Positions 25,216 to 32,199 of a stretch of 37,244 bases of DNA are shown in pieces. Position numbers and translations under genes: made by a program. Origin of the DNA: RGIG3528 sp045616485. Lineage in GTDB: Bacteria; Bacillota; Clostridia; Lachnospirales; Lachnospiraceae. Each line of letters opens with the position of its first letter. Positions within the stretch are counted from its first letter, which is position 1. The notes under the pieces are model-generated. The model did no database searches and had not been told where the DNA came from. It saw only the letters and a program-made list of their open reading frames with translations. The stretch is taken from the NCBI GenBank assembly GCA_045616485.1, contig JAZLGU010000011.1, positions 1-37,244 on the forward strand, in the 5' to 3' direction.

Positions 25216-27858
25216 TTAAATTACTTCATTCTTTATAGTCTCAATTATATTGCGTTTATTGATTCTTGCAAGAGAAAATCTAATAATTGTGTATACCAGC
25301 GCAAAAACCACAATGGCACTTATCACAGCTGCCTTTACAGGAGGATTAAACGGTATGATTAAATCTGTCTCTACTTCATATTTCCAAATGGCATATGAAC
25401 CTAAAAATCCTATAATCGTGCCAAAGAAAAGGGCTTTTATTGTAGTAAATACAGCTTCCAGCAAAATCATTTTTTCGAACTGATTGGAAGTCATACCAAT
25501 GGATCTGAGAGTGGCAAAATCCCTGGCTCTAAGCTCCATGCTGGTACTAATGGTATTTACAATATTGGTCACCCCAATAAGTGCGATTACGGTAATAAGA
25601 CCATAAGCAAATATTGCTATCAGCATTAAAAGGGAGTGTACCTGTCTCGTATTGGCATCACGATTGGTAATATCATAGCTGCTTCCATAGGGTTTATTAT
25701 CAGCTGCCAACATTTTTTCCAGTGTATCCTGCAGCTTGTCTGCATCATTGCTCTTAAAGCAGAGGCTGACTCTTTCCAAACCAATTGTAGAAAAGCTTAT
25801 TTTATCCGCTGTAGACTGACTCAAAACAATAGCTTCCCCGAGATAGGATTGCGTACCAAAGGGGCGATTTTTTGTAGCACCGGCAATGCTTATTTTTCCT
25901 CGTGTCGTCTCATTTTCTCCCTTGTATTCACTTGCATACTCTATAGTGTCCCCCTTTTTCAGGTCAAAAGCATTTATTTCTCCCACTCCTGAAACCAGGA
26001 TTTTATCAATTATTATTGCTGTACCGGTTTCATTGCCAAGCCTGCATTCCCTGGCATATCTTGCATAGGACTCATCATCCAGTATGATGGCATGTACCAT
26101 CTTCGAAAAAGGATTTGTATTTGTAATATGTGTCTGATACTCTGCGCTATAAGCGGATTTATCTATATAAACATAGTCACCTGTTACCAAAGAGAACTTT
26201 TCTACAGTATCCAGCCCGGAAAAATCCTCCATAAGTACCTGTTTATTTATATCCCCAATTGACAGGGTCGCCAGAATATTACATTCGTCTTCTGCAATTT
26301 CTACTCCCAACAGGCTAAAGCCCATAGACATAAAGTAGGATACAAGAATATAGGTAATGGTACAAATAGCTATGGATACTACAGATGTACGGTATTTTTT
26401 CTTATTTCTACGGATGTTTTTATAAGAGATAACACCGCCGATACCAAAGATTTTGGCTATTAGCGCAGGCCTCTTCAGTCTTTTCCTGTTAATCTTTATT
26501 TCCTTCTGATTACGTATTGCTTCAATAGGGGATACCTTCGAGGCTTTTCTTGCTCCTGAAAAGGCGGAAAAATATACAGTTATCACACCTAAAATTATGG
26601 TGGCAATTATAGCAATAAATGAAACTGCAAATACCAGGTCGAACTTTATTGCATCGCTCATAAATACATTGGTTATCCTAATAAGAACAAAGCCTGCCAA
26701 TAGACCTGATGCCAGACCAAGTGGAATACCGATTAAGCCCAGAAGGCCTGCTTCAAAGAAAACACTCTGAGCTATCTGCTTTTTGGTGGCACCGATGCCT
26801 GCCAGCATACCGAACTGTCTTATCTTTTCAGTGACAGAAATCTCAAAACTGTTTTTAATGCAGTATACCGAAGTAAGAATAATAATCACCGCTACAAAGC
26901 AGCCAATGGTAAATATCACTTTGAAAGTGGCATCCATAGGCCAGATACGCTCATACTGTATCAGATGCTGATTAATATAGAAATTCCTGTAATCTGATTT
27001 TTCTATCTGAGCATAGACCATTTCTCTTTCCTGGGCAGAAAGCTCTACTTGCACCATACTTTCATCATAACGCTGAGCAAAGTACTTGGCATCTGCCACG
27101 ATAATATTGGCTATATTTTCAAAGCAGTGACGTATAGCCTTTTTATCAAATCTAACATAGGCTGTGATATTGGAGTCCTTGCTTTCTGCCGCCTTACTGT
27201 AGGTAATAAAGGTATAGCCGGGAGCAGGATAAGGCTCTATGGAATTACCGGGGCGCTCTATAATGCCTACTATTTTGTAGGTCTTTACTTCAGCATCTGT
27301 GGTATCTAATCTTTCTTCATCACCAAAGCCCTGATTCTGATCATATATCTCTAGGTGTCCGTCTTCCCATTCTACCACTCTCTTTCCTGCCTGCAAAGTG
27401 ATAGTATCTCCTACCTTGTATTCCAGACGGCCATTTGTCTTCAGGTGTCTGGGGATCACAATCTCCGAGTCGTTCAAAGCCATACGACCATCAATCAGGG
27501 TAAAACATAGTGAGTCCAAGCCTGTTTCATCAGTTCCCATAATGTACGCGTAAGGCTTGTATTCATTGTTTACCTGGGGGAGGTGGGCATAACCTATTTC
27601 TTCACTGTAGTATATTTTCTCAATATTTACATTACGCCTAAGGGCCTCTATATTATCCCGATTCAGCTGAGAAAAATATACGTGAAAGTCACTGTTTTTA
27701 TGTTTTTCAAAAACAATAAGGCTGCTTCTGAAGCTCATTACCAGAGATGAAAGAGCTGATAACAGGGCTACCGACAGAATAATGCCTACCACAGTCACGG
27801 TGGTTCGCTTTTTATTTAAAAGCAGATTTTTGAAAACCAATTTTTTTATTAGCTTCAT
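25216..27858 (-). CDS. ABC transporter permease with two FtsX-type regions
   Basis: This 880-aa protein has an N-terminal membrane segment (about 20-40), an external domain of about 270 residues and three membrane segments near 310-440 ending in the cytoplasmic motif ASKVSPIEAIRNQ. A second half repeats this layout (segment near 490, external domain, three segments at the C-terminus). This is the MacB/FtsX arrangement in duplicate. Such permeases often do not transport classically but act on envelope substrates or antimicrobial peptides. The start overlaps the ATPase stop (ATGA). The substrate is unknown; the accompanying two-component system suggests an envelope or peptide signal. Confidence 0.9.
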   Translation of the reverse strand: MKLIKKLVFKNLLLNKKRTTVTVVGIILSVALLSALSSLVMSFRSSLIVFEKHKNSDFHVYFSQLNRDNIEALRRNVNIEKIYYSEEIGYAHLPQVNNEYKPYAYIMGTDETGLDSLCFTLIDGRMALNDSEIVIPRHLKTNGRLEYKVGDTITLQAGKRVVEWEDGHLEIYDQNQGFGDEERLDTTDAEVKTYKIVGIIERPGNSIEPYPAPGYTFITYSKAAESKDSNITAYVRFDKKAIRHCFENIANIIVADAKYFAQRYDESMVQVELSAQEREMVYAQIEKSDYRNFYINQHLIQYERIWPMDATFKVIFTIGCFVAVIIILTSVYCIKNSFEISVTEKIRQFGMLAGIGATKKQIAQSVFFEAGLLGLIGIPLGLASGLLAGFVLIRITNVFMSDAIKFDLVFAVSFIAIIATIILGVITVYFSAFSGARKASKVSPIEAIRNQKEIKINRKRLKRPALIAKIFGIGGVISYKNIRRNKKKYRTSVVSIAICTITYILVSYFMSMGFSLLGVEIAEDECNILATLSIGDINKQVLMEDFSGLDTVEKFSLVTGDYVYIDKSAYSAEYQTHITNTNPFSKMVHAIILDDESYARYARECRLGNETGTAIIIDKILVSGVGEINAFDLKKGDTIEYASEYKGENETTRGKISIAGATKNRPFGTQSYLGEAIVLSQSTADKISFSTIGLERVSLCFKSNDADKLQDTLEKMLAADNKPYGSSYDITNRDANTRQVHSLLMLIAIFAYGLITVIALIGVTNIVNTISTSMELRARDFATLRSIGMTSNQFEKMILLEAVFTTIKALFFGTIIGFLGSYAIWKYEVETDLIIPFNPPVKAAVISAIVVFALVYTIIRFSLARINKRNIIETIKNEVI

Positions 27859-28517
27859 TTGATTTTACCATCCTCGATTCTGATAATTCTGTCGGCTGCC
27901 TTGGCCAGCTCCATATTATGAGTAATCATGATGATGGTCTGCTTATAATCACGATTGGACTTACGCAAAAGCTCCATTACTTCATTGCTGGCTTTTGTAT
28001 CCAGATTACCTGTAGGCTCATCTGCCAGAATTATGGAAGGTCTGGTGATCATGGCTCTGCCTATGGATGTACGCTGCTGCTGGCCTCCGGAAAGCTCATT
28101 GGGCAGGTGGGTCCTGCGCTCCTTAAGACCCAGAAGCTCCAGTATGTCATCCATTTCCTTTTTTTCCACTTTACGGCCGTCCAGCTCCATAGGCAGAGCT
28201 ATGTTTTCTTCTACTGAAAGAATAGGTATCAGATTGTAAAACTGGTAGATAATCCCCACCTGTCTGCGGCGGAAAATAGCCAGCTTGTCATCATTAAGGC
28301 TGAAAATATCCGTATCATTTACTATGACCTTTCCCTGAGTAGGTCTGTCTACTCCCCCCAGCATGTGCAGCAGGGTCGATTTACCTGATCCACTGGCTCC
28401 CACTATAGCTACAAACTCACCCTTTTCTACACTAAGGCTCACATTATCCAGAGCCTTTACCTGCATTTCACCTTTGCCATATGTCTTACAAAGATTCTCT
28501 ACTTTTAGAATTTCCAT
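27855..28517 (-). CDS. ABC transporter ATP-binding protein (MacB/LolD type)
   Basis: This 220-aa protein has Walker A GASGSGKST, the signature LSGGQQQRTSIGRAM, Walker B IILADEPTGNLD and the switch histidine in IMITHNMELA. It belongs to the ATPases that pair with FtsX-type permeases. AGGAAGGAAG precedes the ATG. It is the first gene of the ATPase-permease-regulator-kinase operon, about 55 bases after the predicted transcript start. Confidence 0.94.
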   Translation of the reverse strand: MEILKVENLCKTYGKGEMQVKALDNVSLSVEKGEFVAIVGASGSGKSTLLHMLGGVDRPTQGKVIVNDTDIFSLNDDKLAIFRRRQVGIIYQFYNLIPILSVEENIALPMELDGRKVEKKEMDDILELLGLKERRTHLPNELSGGQQQRTSIGRAMITRPSIILADEPTGNLDTKASNEVMELLRKSNRDYKQTIIMITHNMELAKAADRIIRIEDGKIK

Positions 28518-28577
28518 TTTTCTTCCTTCCTGTTGTCCCTCACATAACAGATTCGTTTTTCATAAGCTTATAGCAGC

Positions 28578-28612
28578 ATTATAGCATGTGAAAGTTACAG
28601 GTAAGTTACAGG
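28578..28612 (-). promoter_or_regulatory. Promoter with two response-regulator boxes
   Basis: A minus-strand TATAAT lies at 28583-28578. No good -35 is present at 17 bp. That position is instead covered by two identical 10-base direct repeats CCTGTAACTT (28612-28603 and 28601-28592 on the minus strand), one helical turn (11 bp) apart. This is the arrangement expected for an activator of the OmpR family, and the operon encodes one. Confidence 0.65.
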
Positions 28613-28627
28613 ATGAGATGATTTTAT

Positions 28628-28656
28628 AAAAAAAAGTCCGGGACTTTGGCCCGGAC
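28628..28656 (-). terminator. Intrinsic terminator after the broken ABC ATPase
   Basis: On the minus strand GTCCGGG pairs with CCCGGAC (28656-28650 with 28642-28636), followed by eight U. It shields the operon at 28517 from transcription coming from the decayed island. Confidence 0.9.
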
Positions 28657-28660
28657 CCGG

Positions 28661-28681
28661 CGTGTCGGCAAAGTCGATACG
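28661..28681. repeat. Palindrome preceding a terminator (copy 2 of 2)
   Basis: CGTGTCGGC-AAA-GTCGATACG differs from 238-258 at two of 21 bases. The arms extend outward with CGG/CCG (28658-28684). As in the first copy, it directly precedes an intrinsic terminator on the minus strand. Confidence 0.75.
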
Positions 28682-28711
28682 CCGGAGTAGATGGTTATTT
28701 CACATTTTTTA

Positions 28712-28758
28712 TTATTTCCTTCTGATATAAGGACGACAATGGAGACACTGTTCTGTAA
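28712..28758. repeat. 47-bp direct repeat, copy 1
   Basis: These 47 bases are identical, in the same orientation, to 29951-29997. This copy begins (minus strand) exactly where similarity of the ABC ATPase to its family stops, after GKSGSGKTTL, so it marks an insertion or deletion end. It may be a remnant of an insertion sequence; I cannot name the family. Confidence 0.9.
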
Positions 28759-28896
28759 GGTAGTTTTGCCACTACCACTTTTGCCTACGATAAAAACCAG
28801 CTCTGCATCTCCCAGTTCAAGATTGACGTTCTTGAGCCCTACCACCGTTCCTTTTTAATTTTTATATGTTTTTGAAAGATTTATTATGCTGTACAT
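28759..28896 (-). pseudogene. ABC transporter ATPase fragment, broken by a stop and truncated
   Basis: The minus-strand frame from the ATG at 28896 reads MYSIINLSKTYKN, then a TAA stop, then KGTVVGLKNVNLEL and VFIVGKSGSGKTTL, which is an ABC ATPase up to Walker A. Similarity ends at the 47-bp repeat (28758), so everything after Walker A is lost. A nonsense codon at position 14 plus the 3' truncation makes function impossible. A frame without that stop starts at GTG 28845 but would give only a Walker A fragment joined to unrelated residues. The start lies five bases after the stop of the fragment at 28902, as in an operon. Confidence 0.8.
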
Positions 28897-28901
28897 ATTT
28901 A

Positions 28902-29036
28902 CTATTCCATGTGGTCGAGTTTTTCAAGATCAGTTATACCAGTTAGTCCGTCATCATCCTCGTACGGTAAATATAATGATACTCTTCTAATATGCAGCAG
29001 CCCTTTTGTCACATCATGAATATCGTGTGAATTCAC
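28902..29036 (-). pseudogene. Gene fragment upstream of the broken ABC ATPase
   Basis: A 44-codon minus-strand frame (starting VNSHDIHDVTKGLL, ending TDLEKLDHME) is preceded immediately by a stop and has no ribosome binding site. Its composition looks like coding sequence. Its stop sits five bases before the ATPase start, so I read it as the C-terminal end of the gene that once preceded the ATPase. The family is not recognisable. Confidence 0.4.
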
Positions 29037-29054
29037 CTAATAATATTTTTTATT

Positions 29055-29645
29055 CTATCGCCTGCCATAACGAATAGCATAAACAAGCTCATGAATCAGT
29101 AATTCAGAAATATTCAAATCTATCGAAGAAGCTGTTAATGTTCCGGTTACTTTTACTTTTTCACCCTCATATCGAACAACTCCAACAGATAAATCACCTT
29201 CCTGATATGTCTGAAGACTTGTAATTACTCCCAGTTCCTGCATTCTATTAATTTCTTTGTCACCAAGATAGAATAGCGAATAATTCTCATTCGAATCTAT
29301 CAATGTCCCGATTAGTCGCCATTCCTCATCGGTTATTGACAGCTTCCCATCTAAGTCATTAATAATAATCATCTGCTGTTTAAACTGAGCCTTGTCCAAA
29401 ATCAGTGTATCGTTATTTAGCGTTTCTACATATTTAACACTAATTGCCTCATCAAAGTCCATTTTCTGACCATATATAGTAAACAGTGTCGGTATCTTCT
29501 CAACAACAATAATTCTATCTTCTTCGACACTGGTCAATTCGTTTGCACCTTCTTCTATAATTCTGTTACGATATGCAAAAAAAGAAAAGATTCCTGAAAT
29601 AATTATTGCAAGAATAAATCCAATAACCAGCAATTTCTTTTTCAT
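29055..29645 (-). CDS. Anchored extracytoplasmic protein of unknown function
   Basis: This 196-aa protein has a basic start and one membrane segment (about 5-26, LLVIGFILAIIISGIFSFFAY), followed by a soluble domain that should lie outside the cell. I do not recognise it. AAAGGAGGAAAAAGAATG gives one of the strongest ribosome binding sites in the window. It appears intact although its neighbours on both sides are fragments. The promoter at 29916-29944 could express it. By position, between a small exported-protein remnant and an ABC ATPase, it could be an immunity or accessory protein of a lost peptide-export cassette; this is inference only. Confidence 0.75.
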   Translation of the reverse strand: MKKKLLVIGFILAIIISGIFSFFAYRNRIIEEGANELTSVEEDRIIVVEKIPTLFTIYGQKMDFDEAISVKYVETLNNDTLILDKAQFKQQMIIINDLDGKLSITDEEWRLIGTLIDSNENYSLFYLGDKEINRMQELGVITSLQTYQEGDLSVGVVRYEGEKVKVTGTLTASSIDLNISELLIHELVYAIRYGRR

Positions 29646-29658
29646 TCTTTTTCCTCCT

Positions 29659-29934
29659 TTATTTGTTATTCCATACTAGGTCACTATACCAGTTACTTTG
29701 ATAAGATGAATAATTTGTAAGCGGGCATAACATTCCTGCGCCGTTTTTTGAGGATGAAGCGCCAAACTTAGCATATATCCTCAGTTCGATGTTATATACA
29801 TCTTTACTTGTAGTCCACACACAGGTAGCGAATTGCCACGTCTGCTCAAATAAGGCTTTATTCAACTTACTGTTAGAAGAAATATCCCATACATTAGATT
29901 TAAGAACAATGGGGCATTGTAGGACCTTTGTCAC
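29659..29934 (-). pseudogene. C-terminal remnant of an unknown protein, start lost
   Basis: The 91-codon frame can begin only at GTG 29934, which lies inside the -35/-10 spacer of the promoter at 29916-29944, so that start would not be on the transcript. The only other in-frame start is a late ATG (MLCPLTN). The sequence is rich in aromatic residues, Ser and Asn, with two Cys, and ends SNWYSDLVWNNK, which resembles a small secreted protein. I infer that the 5' part, including any signal peptide, was lost when the 47-bp repeat arrived just upstream. Confidence 0.5.
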
Positions 29935-29944
29935 AAAATGTCAA
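29916..29944 (-). promoter_or_regulatory. Near-consensus promoter at the edge of the 47-bp repeat
   Basis: TTGACA (29944-29939) and TACAAT (29921-29916) are 17 bases apart on the minus strand, the best consensus match in the window. It lies seven bases outside the 47-bp repeat and points into the island, toward 29645-29055. Insertion sequences often create such outward promoters. Confidence 0.7.
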
Positions 29945-29950
29945 GTTTTT

Positions 29951-29997
29951 TTATTTCCTTCTGATATAAGGACGACAATGGAGACACTGTTCTGTAA
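29951..29997. repeat. 47-bp direct repeat, copy 2
   Basis: Identical to 28712-28758. The minus-strand frame through it reads TLQNSVSIVVLISEGN in both copies, which may be the tail of an insertion-sequence gene. The two copies bound the decayed island of about 1.2 kb. Confidence 0.9.
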
Positions 29998-30039
29998 AGT
30001 GCAAAAAGTAAGAACCTGATAAAAATAGTGTCGTTATGG

Positions 30040-30084
30040 ATAAAAATATAAAATAAGAGCCCTTGCCATTTTGACGAGAGCTCT
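30040..30084 (-). terminator. Weak terminator after the GGGtGRT gene
   Basis: On the minus strand AGAGC (30084-30080) pairs with GCTCT (30060-30056) around a long loop, followed by UUAUUUUAUAUUUUU. The stem is short, so confidence is moderate. Confidence 0.45.
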
Positions 30085-30099
30085 GTATTTTGCAGAAAG

Positions 30100-30126
30100 G
30101 TATCATATGAATTGTATCATATGAAT
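30100..30126. repeat. Two 13-bp direct repeats after the GGGtGRT stop
   Basis: GTATCATATGAAT occurs at 30100-30112 and 30114-30126, one base apart. Each contains the palindrome ATCATATGAT or part of it. They lie between the stop codon and the terminator. Confidence 0.7.
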
Positions 30127-30135
30127 AATGATTCT

Positions 30136-31149
30136 TTAGAACTTACCAGCCTTTGCAGCTTCTTCAACAGCAACTGCAACAGCTACTGTAGCGCCTACCA
30201 TAGGGTTGTTACCCATACCGATAAGACCCATCATCTCTACGTGAGCAGGAACGGATGAAGAACCTGCAAACTGAGCGTCAGAATGCATACGACCAAGTGT
30301 ATCTGTCATACCATAGGAAGCAGGACCTGCTGCCATGTTATCTGGGTGAAGTGTACGACCTGTACCACCACCTGATGCTACTGAGAAATACTTCTTGCCC
30401 TGCTCGATGCACTCCTTCTTGTATGTACCTGCAACAGGATGCTGGAAACGTGTAGGATTGGTGGAGTTACCTGTGATGGAAACGCCAACGTTCTCCTTGT
30501 GCATGATAGCAACGCCTTCCTGTACATCGTCTGCGCCGTAGCACTTTACTGTAGCGCGTACGCCATCAGAGTAAGCCTTCTCATATACTGTGTTAAGAGT
30601 AGCTGTCTTGTAGTCGTACTTTGTCTCTACAAATGTGAAACCGTTAATACGGGAAATAATCTGTGCAGCATCCTTACCAAGACCGTTAAGGATAACTCTA
30701 AGAGGCTTTACACGAACCTTGTTAGCCTTCTCTGCGATACCGATAGCGCCCTCTGCAGCTGCGAAAGACTCGTGACCTGCAAGGAAGCAGAAGCACTCTG
30801 TCTCCTCTTCAAGGAGCATCTTACCAAGGTTGCCATGGCCAAGACCTACCTTACGATGGTCAGCTACGGAGCCTGGGATACAGAAAGCCTGAAGGCCTTC
30901 ACCAATAGCTGCTGCAGCATCTGCTGCTCTCCTGCAGCCCTTCTTGATAGCGATAGCAGCGCCTACAGTGTAAGCGTAGCAAGCGTTCTCAAAGCAAATA
31001 GGCTGAATCTTCTTAACCTGCTCATATACATCAAGACCTGCAGCCTTTGTGATCTCTACAGCCTCTTCGATGGAGTTGATACCATACTGCTTTAATGCTG
31101 CTTCAATCTGGGGCAGTCTTTTCTCTTTTGTTTCAAATTCGATTGCCAT
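30136..31149 (-). CDS. GGGtGRT protein
   Basis: This 337-aa protein carries the motif GGGTGRT (260-266, in SVASGGGTGRTLHPD) that gives its family its name. The function is not established. It is rich in Ala and Gly, has no signal or membrane segment, and contains conserved-looking Cys and His clusters (ICFENACYAY, LGHGNLGK, ECFCFLAGHESF). A role as a partner enzyme of the NifU-like protein encoded just upstream is inferred from their tight linkage. The ATG at 31149 is preferred over the GTG at 31173 because GGAAGGAG lies between them. It is the second gene of a two-gene operon next to nfnAB. Confidence 0.88.
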   Translation of the reverse strand: MAIEFETKEKRLPQIEAALKQYGINSIEEAVEITKAAGLDVYEQVKKIQPICFENACYAYTVGAAIAIKKGCRRAADAAAAIGEGLQAFCIPGSVADHRKVGLGHGNLGKMLLEEETECFCFLAGHESFAAAEGAIGIAEKANKVRVKPLRVILNGLGKDAAQIISRINGFTFVETKYDYKTATLNTVYEKAYSDGVRATVKCYGADDVQEGVAIMHKENVGVSITGNSTNPTRFQHPVAGTYKKECIEQGKKYFSVASGGGTGRTLHPDNMAAGPASYGMTDTLGRMHSDAQFAGSSSVPAHVEMMGLIGMGNNPMVGATVAVAVAVEEAAKAGKF

Positions 31150-31169
31150 TATATTCGTTCTCCTTCCTA

Positions 31170-31871
31170 TCACTCTTTACGAGGATCGATGATCTTTACA
31201 GCGCCCTGCTCAGGCTTAACACGTCCATAAGAACCTGCTGCCTTCTCCCAAGCTGTATTAGCATCGTCACCCTTCTTGATGAAATCTGTCATCTTACCAA
31301 GGTTAACGAACTGGTAGCCGATAACTTCGTTGTCTTCGCTGAGAGCGATACCTGTTACGTAGCCCTCTGCCATCTCAAGGTAACGAACACCCTTCTCCTT
31401 TGTAGCGTACATAGTACCTACCTGAGAACGAAGGCCCTTACCAAGATCCTCAAGACCAGCGCCTACTGCAAGACCGTCATCTGAGAATGCGGACTGTGTA
31501 CGGCCGTAAACGATCTGAAGGAAAAGCTCTCTCATAGCTGTGTTAATAGCGTCACAAACAAGGTCTGTATTCAGAGCTTCCAGAATGGTCTTGCCCTGAA
31601 GGATTTCTGCTGCCATAGCTGCAGAGTGAGTCATACCGGAACAACCGATAGTCTCTACGAGAGCCTCTACGATAACGCCTTCCTTAACATTGAGGGACAG
31701 CTTGCAGGCACCCTGCTGAGGTGCGCACCAGCCGATACCATGTGTAAAGCCGGAGATGTCTTCAATCTTTTTTGCATGGACCCACTTGCCCTCTTCAGGG
31801 ATAGGTGCTGGCTCATGCTTTGCGCCCTTAGCGATTGGGCACATGTTCTGAACTTCCTTTGTGTAAATCAT
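31170..31871 (-). CDS. NifU-like iron-sulfur scaffold family protein
   Basis: This 233-aa protein has an N-terminal half resembling NifU/IscU scaffolds: cysteines at 49, 56, 77 (GCSGMTHSA, matching the scaffold GCG..xAS motif) and 106. The C-terminal half (about 120-233) is not part of known scaffolds. It may assemble or carry an iron-sulfur cluster for the GGGtGRT protein; this is inferred. AAAGGAG lies seven bases before the ATG. Its stop TGA overlaps the possible GTG start of the next gene. The 330-base gap upstream holds two leader hairpins and a Rex-like site. Confidence 0.85.
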   Translation of the reverse strand: MIYTKEVQNMCPIAKGAKHEPAPIPEEGKWVHAKKIEDISGFTHGIGWCAPQQGACKLSLNVKEGVIVEALVETIGCSGMTHSAAMAAEILQGKTILEALNTDLVCDAINTAMRELFLQIVYGRTQSAFSDDGLAVGAGLEDLGKGLRSQVGTMYATKEKGVRYLEMAEGYVTGIALSEDNEVIGYQFVNLGKMTDFIKKGDDANTAWEKAAGSYGRVKPEQGAVKIIDPRKE

Positions 31872-31895
31872 TATTGGACTCCTTTCAAGTTCTTT

Positions 31896-31940
31896 CAGTG
31901 CAAACGCACTGCAACATTGAATTCACGACCCTTAGTCGTG
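31896..31940 (-). promoter_or_regulatory. Two leader hairpins before the NifU-like gene
   Basis: On the minus strand CACGAC/GTCGTG (31924-31940) and CAGTGC-GTTT-GCACTG (31896-31911) form two perfect 6-bp hairpins in the presumed leader, ending 24 bases before the start codon. Neither is followed by a U-run, so they are not terminators. They may stabilise the mRNA or be bound by a regulator. Confidence 0.45.
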
Positions 31941-32005
31941 CCTTTTAATATTTTCTCACAAAAATGTCATTTCGTAAATAGCAAAAATGGGATTTTCGTA
32001 AAATT

Positions 32006-32023
32006 TTGATATATTTTTCACAA
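32006..32023 (-). promoter_or_regulatory. Possible Rex-like site upstream of the NifU-like gene
   Basis: The minus-strand sequence TTGTGAAAAATATATCAA matches one arm of the Rex operator form TTGTGAA...TTCACAA, the other arm being poor. A similar site lies in the nfnAB promoter. No clear -10/-35 pair is visible next to it. The gene-free stretch 31872-32199 otherwise holds the leader hairpins and the nfnAB terminator. Confidence 0.25.
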
Positions 32024-32151
32024 ATCACTTTTCTTACTGCCTCTTGGTTTTCATCCTCTTCAGCGCAGCGAAGACAATAGCTGCAATCAAAAACCTCACC
32101 AAGAAAGGCACATCGCCAAAAAGCCTTCTATTTTTACTCCCAAGAACGCCT

Positions 32152-32189
32152 AAAAAAACCGAAGGAAACGTAGAAAACATTCCCTTCGG
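32152..32189 (-). terminator. Intrinsic terminator of nfnAB
   Basis: On the minus strand CCGAAGG (32189-32183) pairs with CCTTCGG (32165-32159), followed by seven U. It begins about 10 bases after the nfnB stop. Confidence 0.9.
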
Positions 32190-32199
32190 CAAATCAAAC

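Noticed and set aside
29659..29934. Lactococcin 972-like bacteriocin with immunity and ABC genes
   Set aside because: The order small exported protein, anchored protein, ABC ATPase is suggestive, but the residues do not convincingly match that family and the start is missing.
31896..31940. Riboswitch before the NifU-like gene
   Set aside because: Two simple 6-bp hairpins without a conserved core or a terminator/antiterminator do not support any known class.
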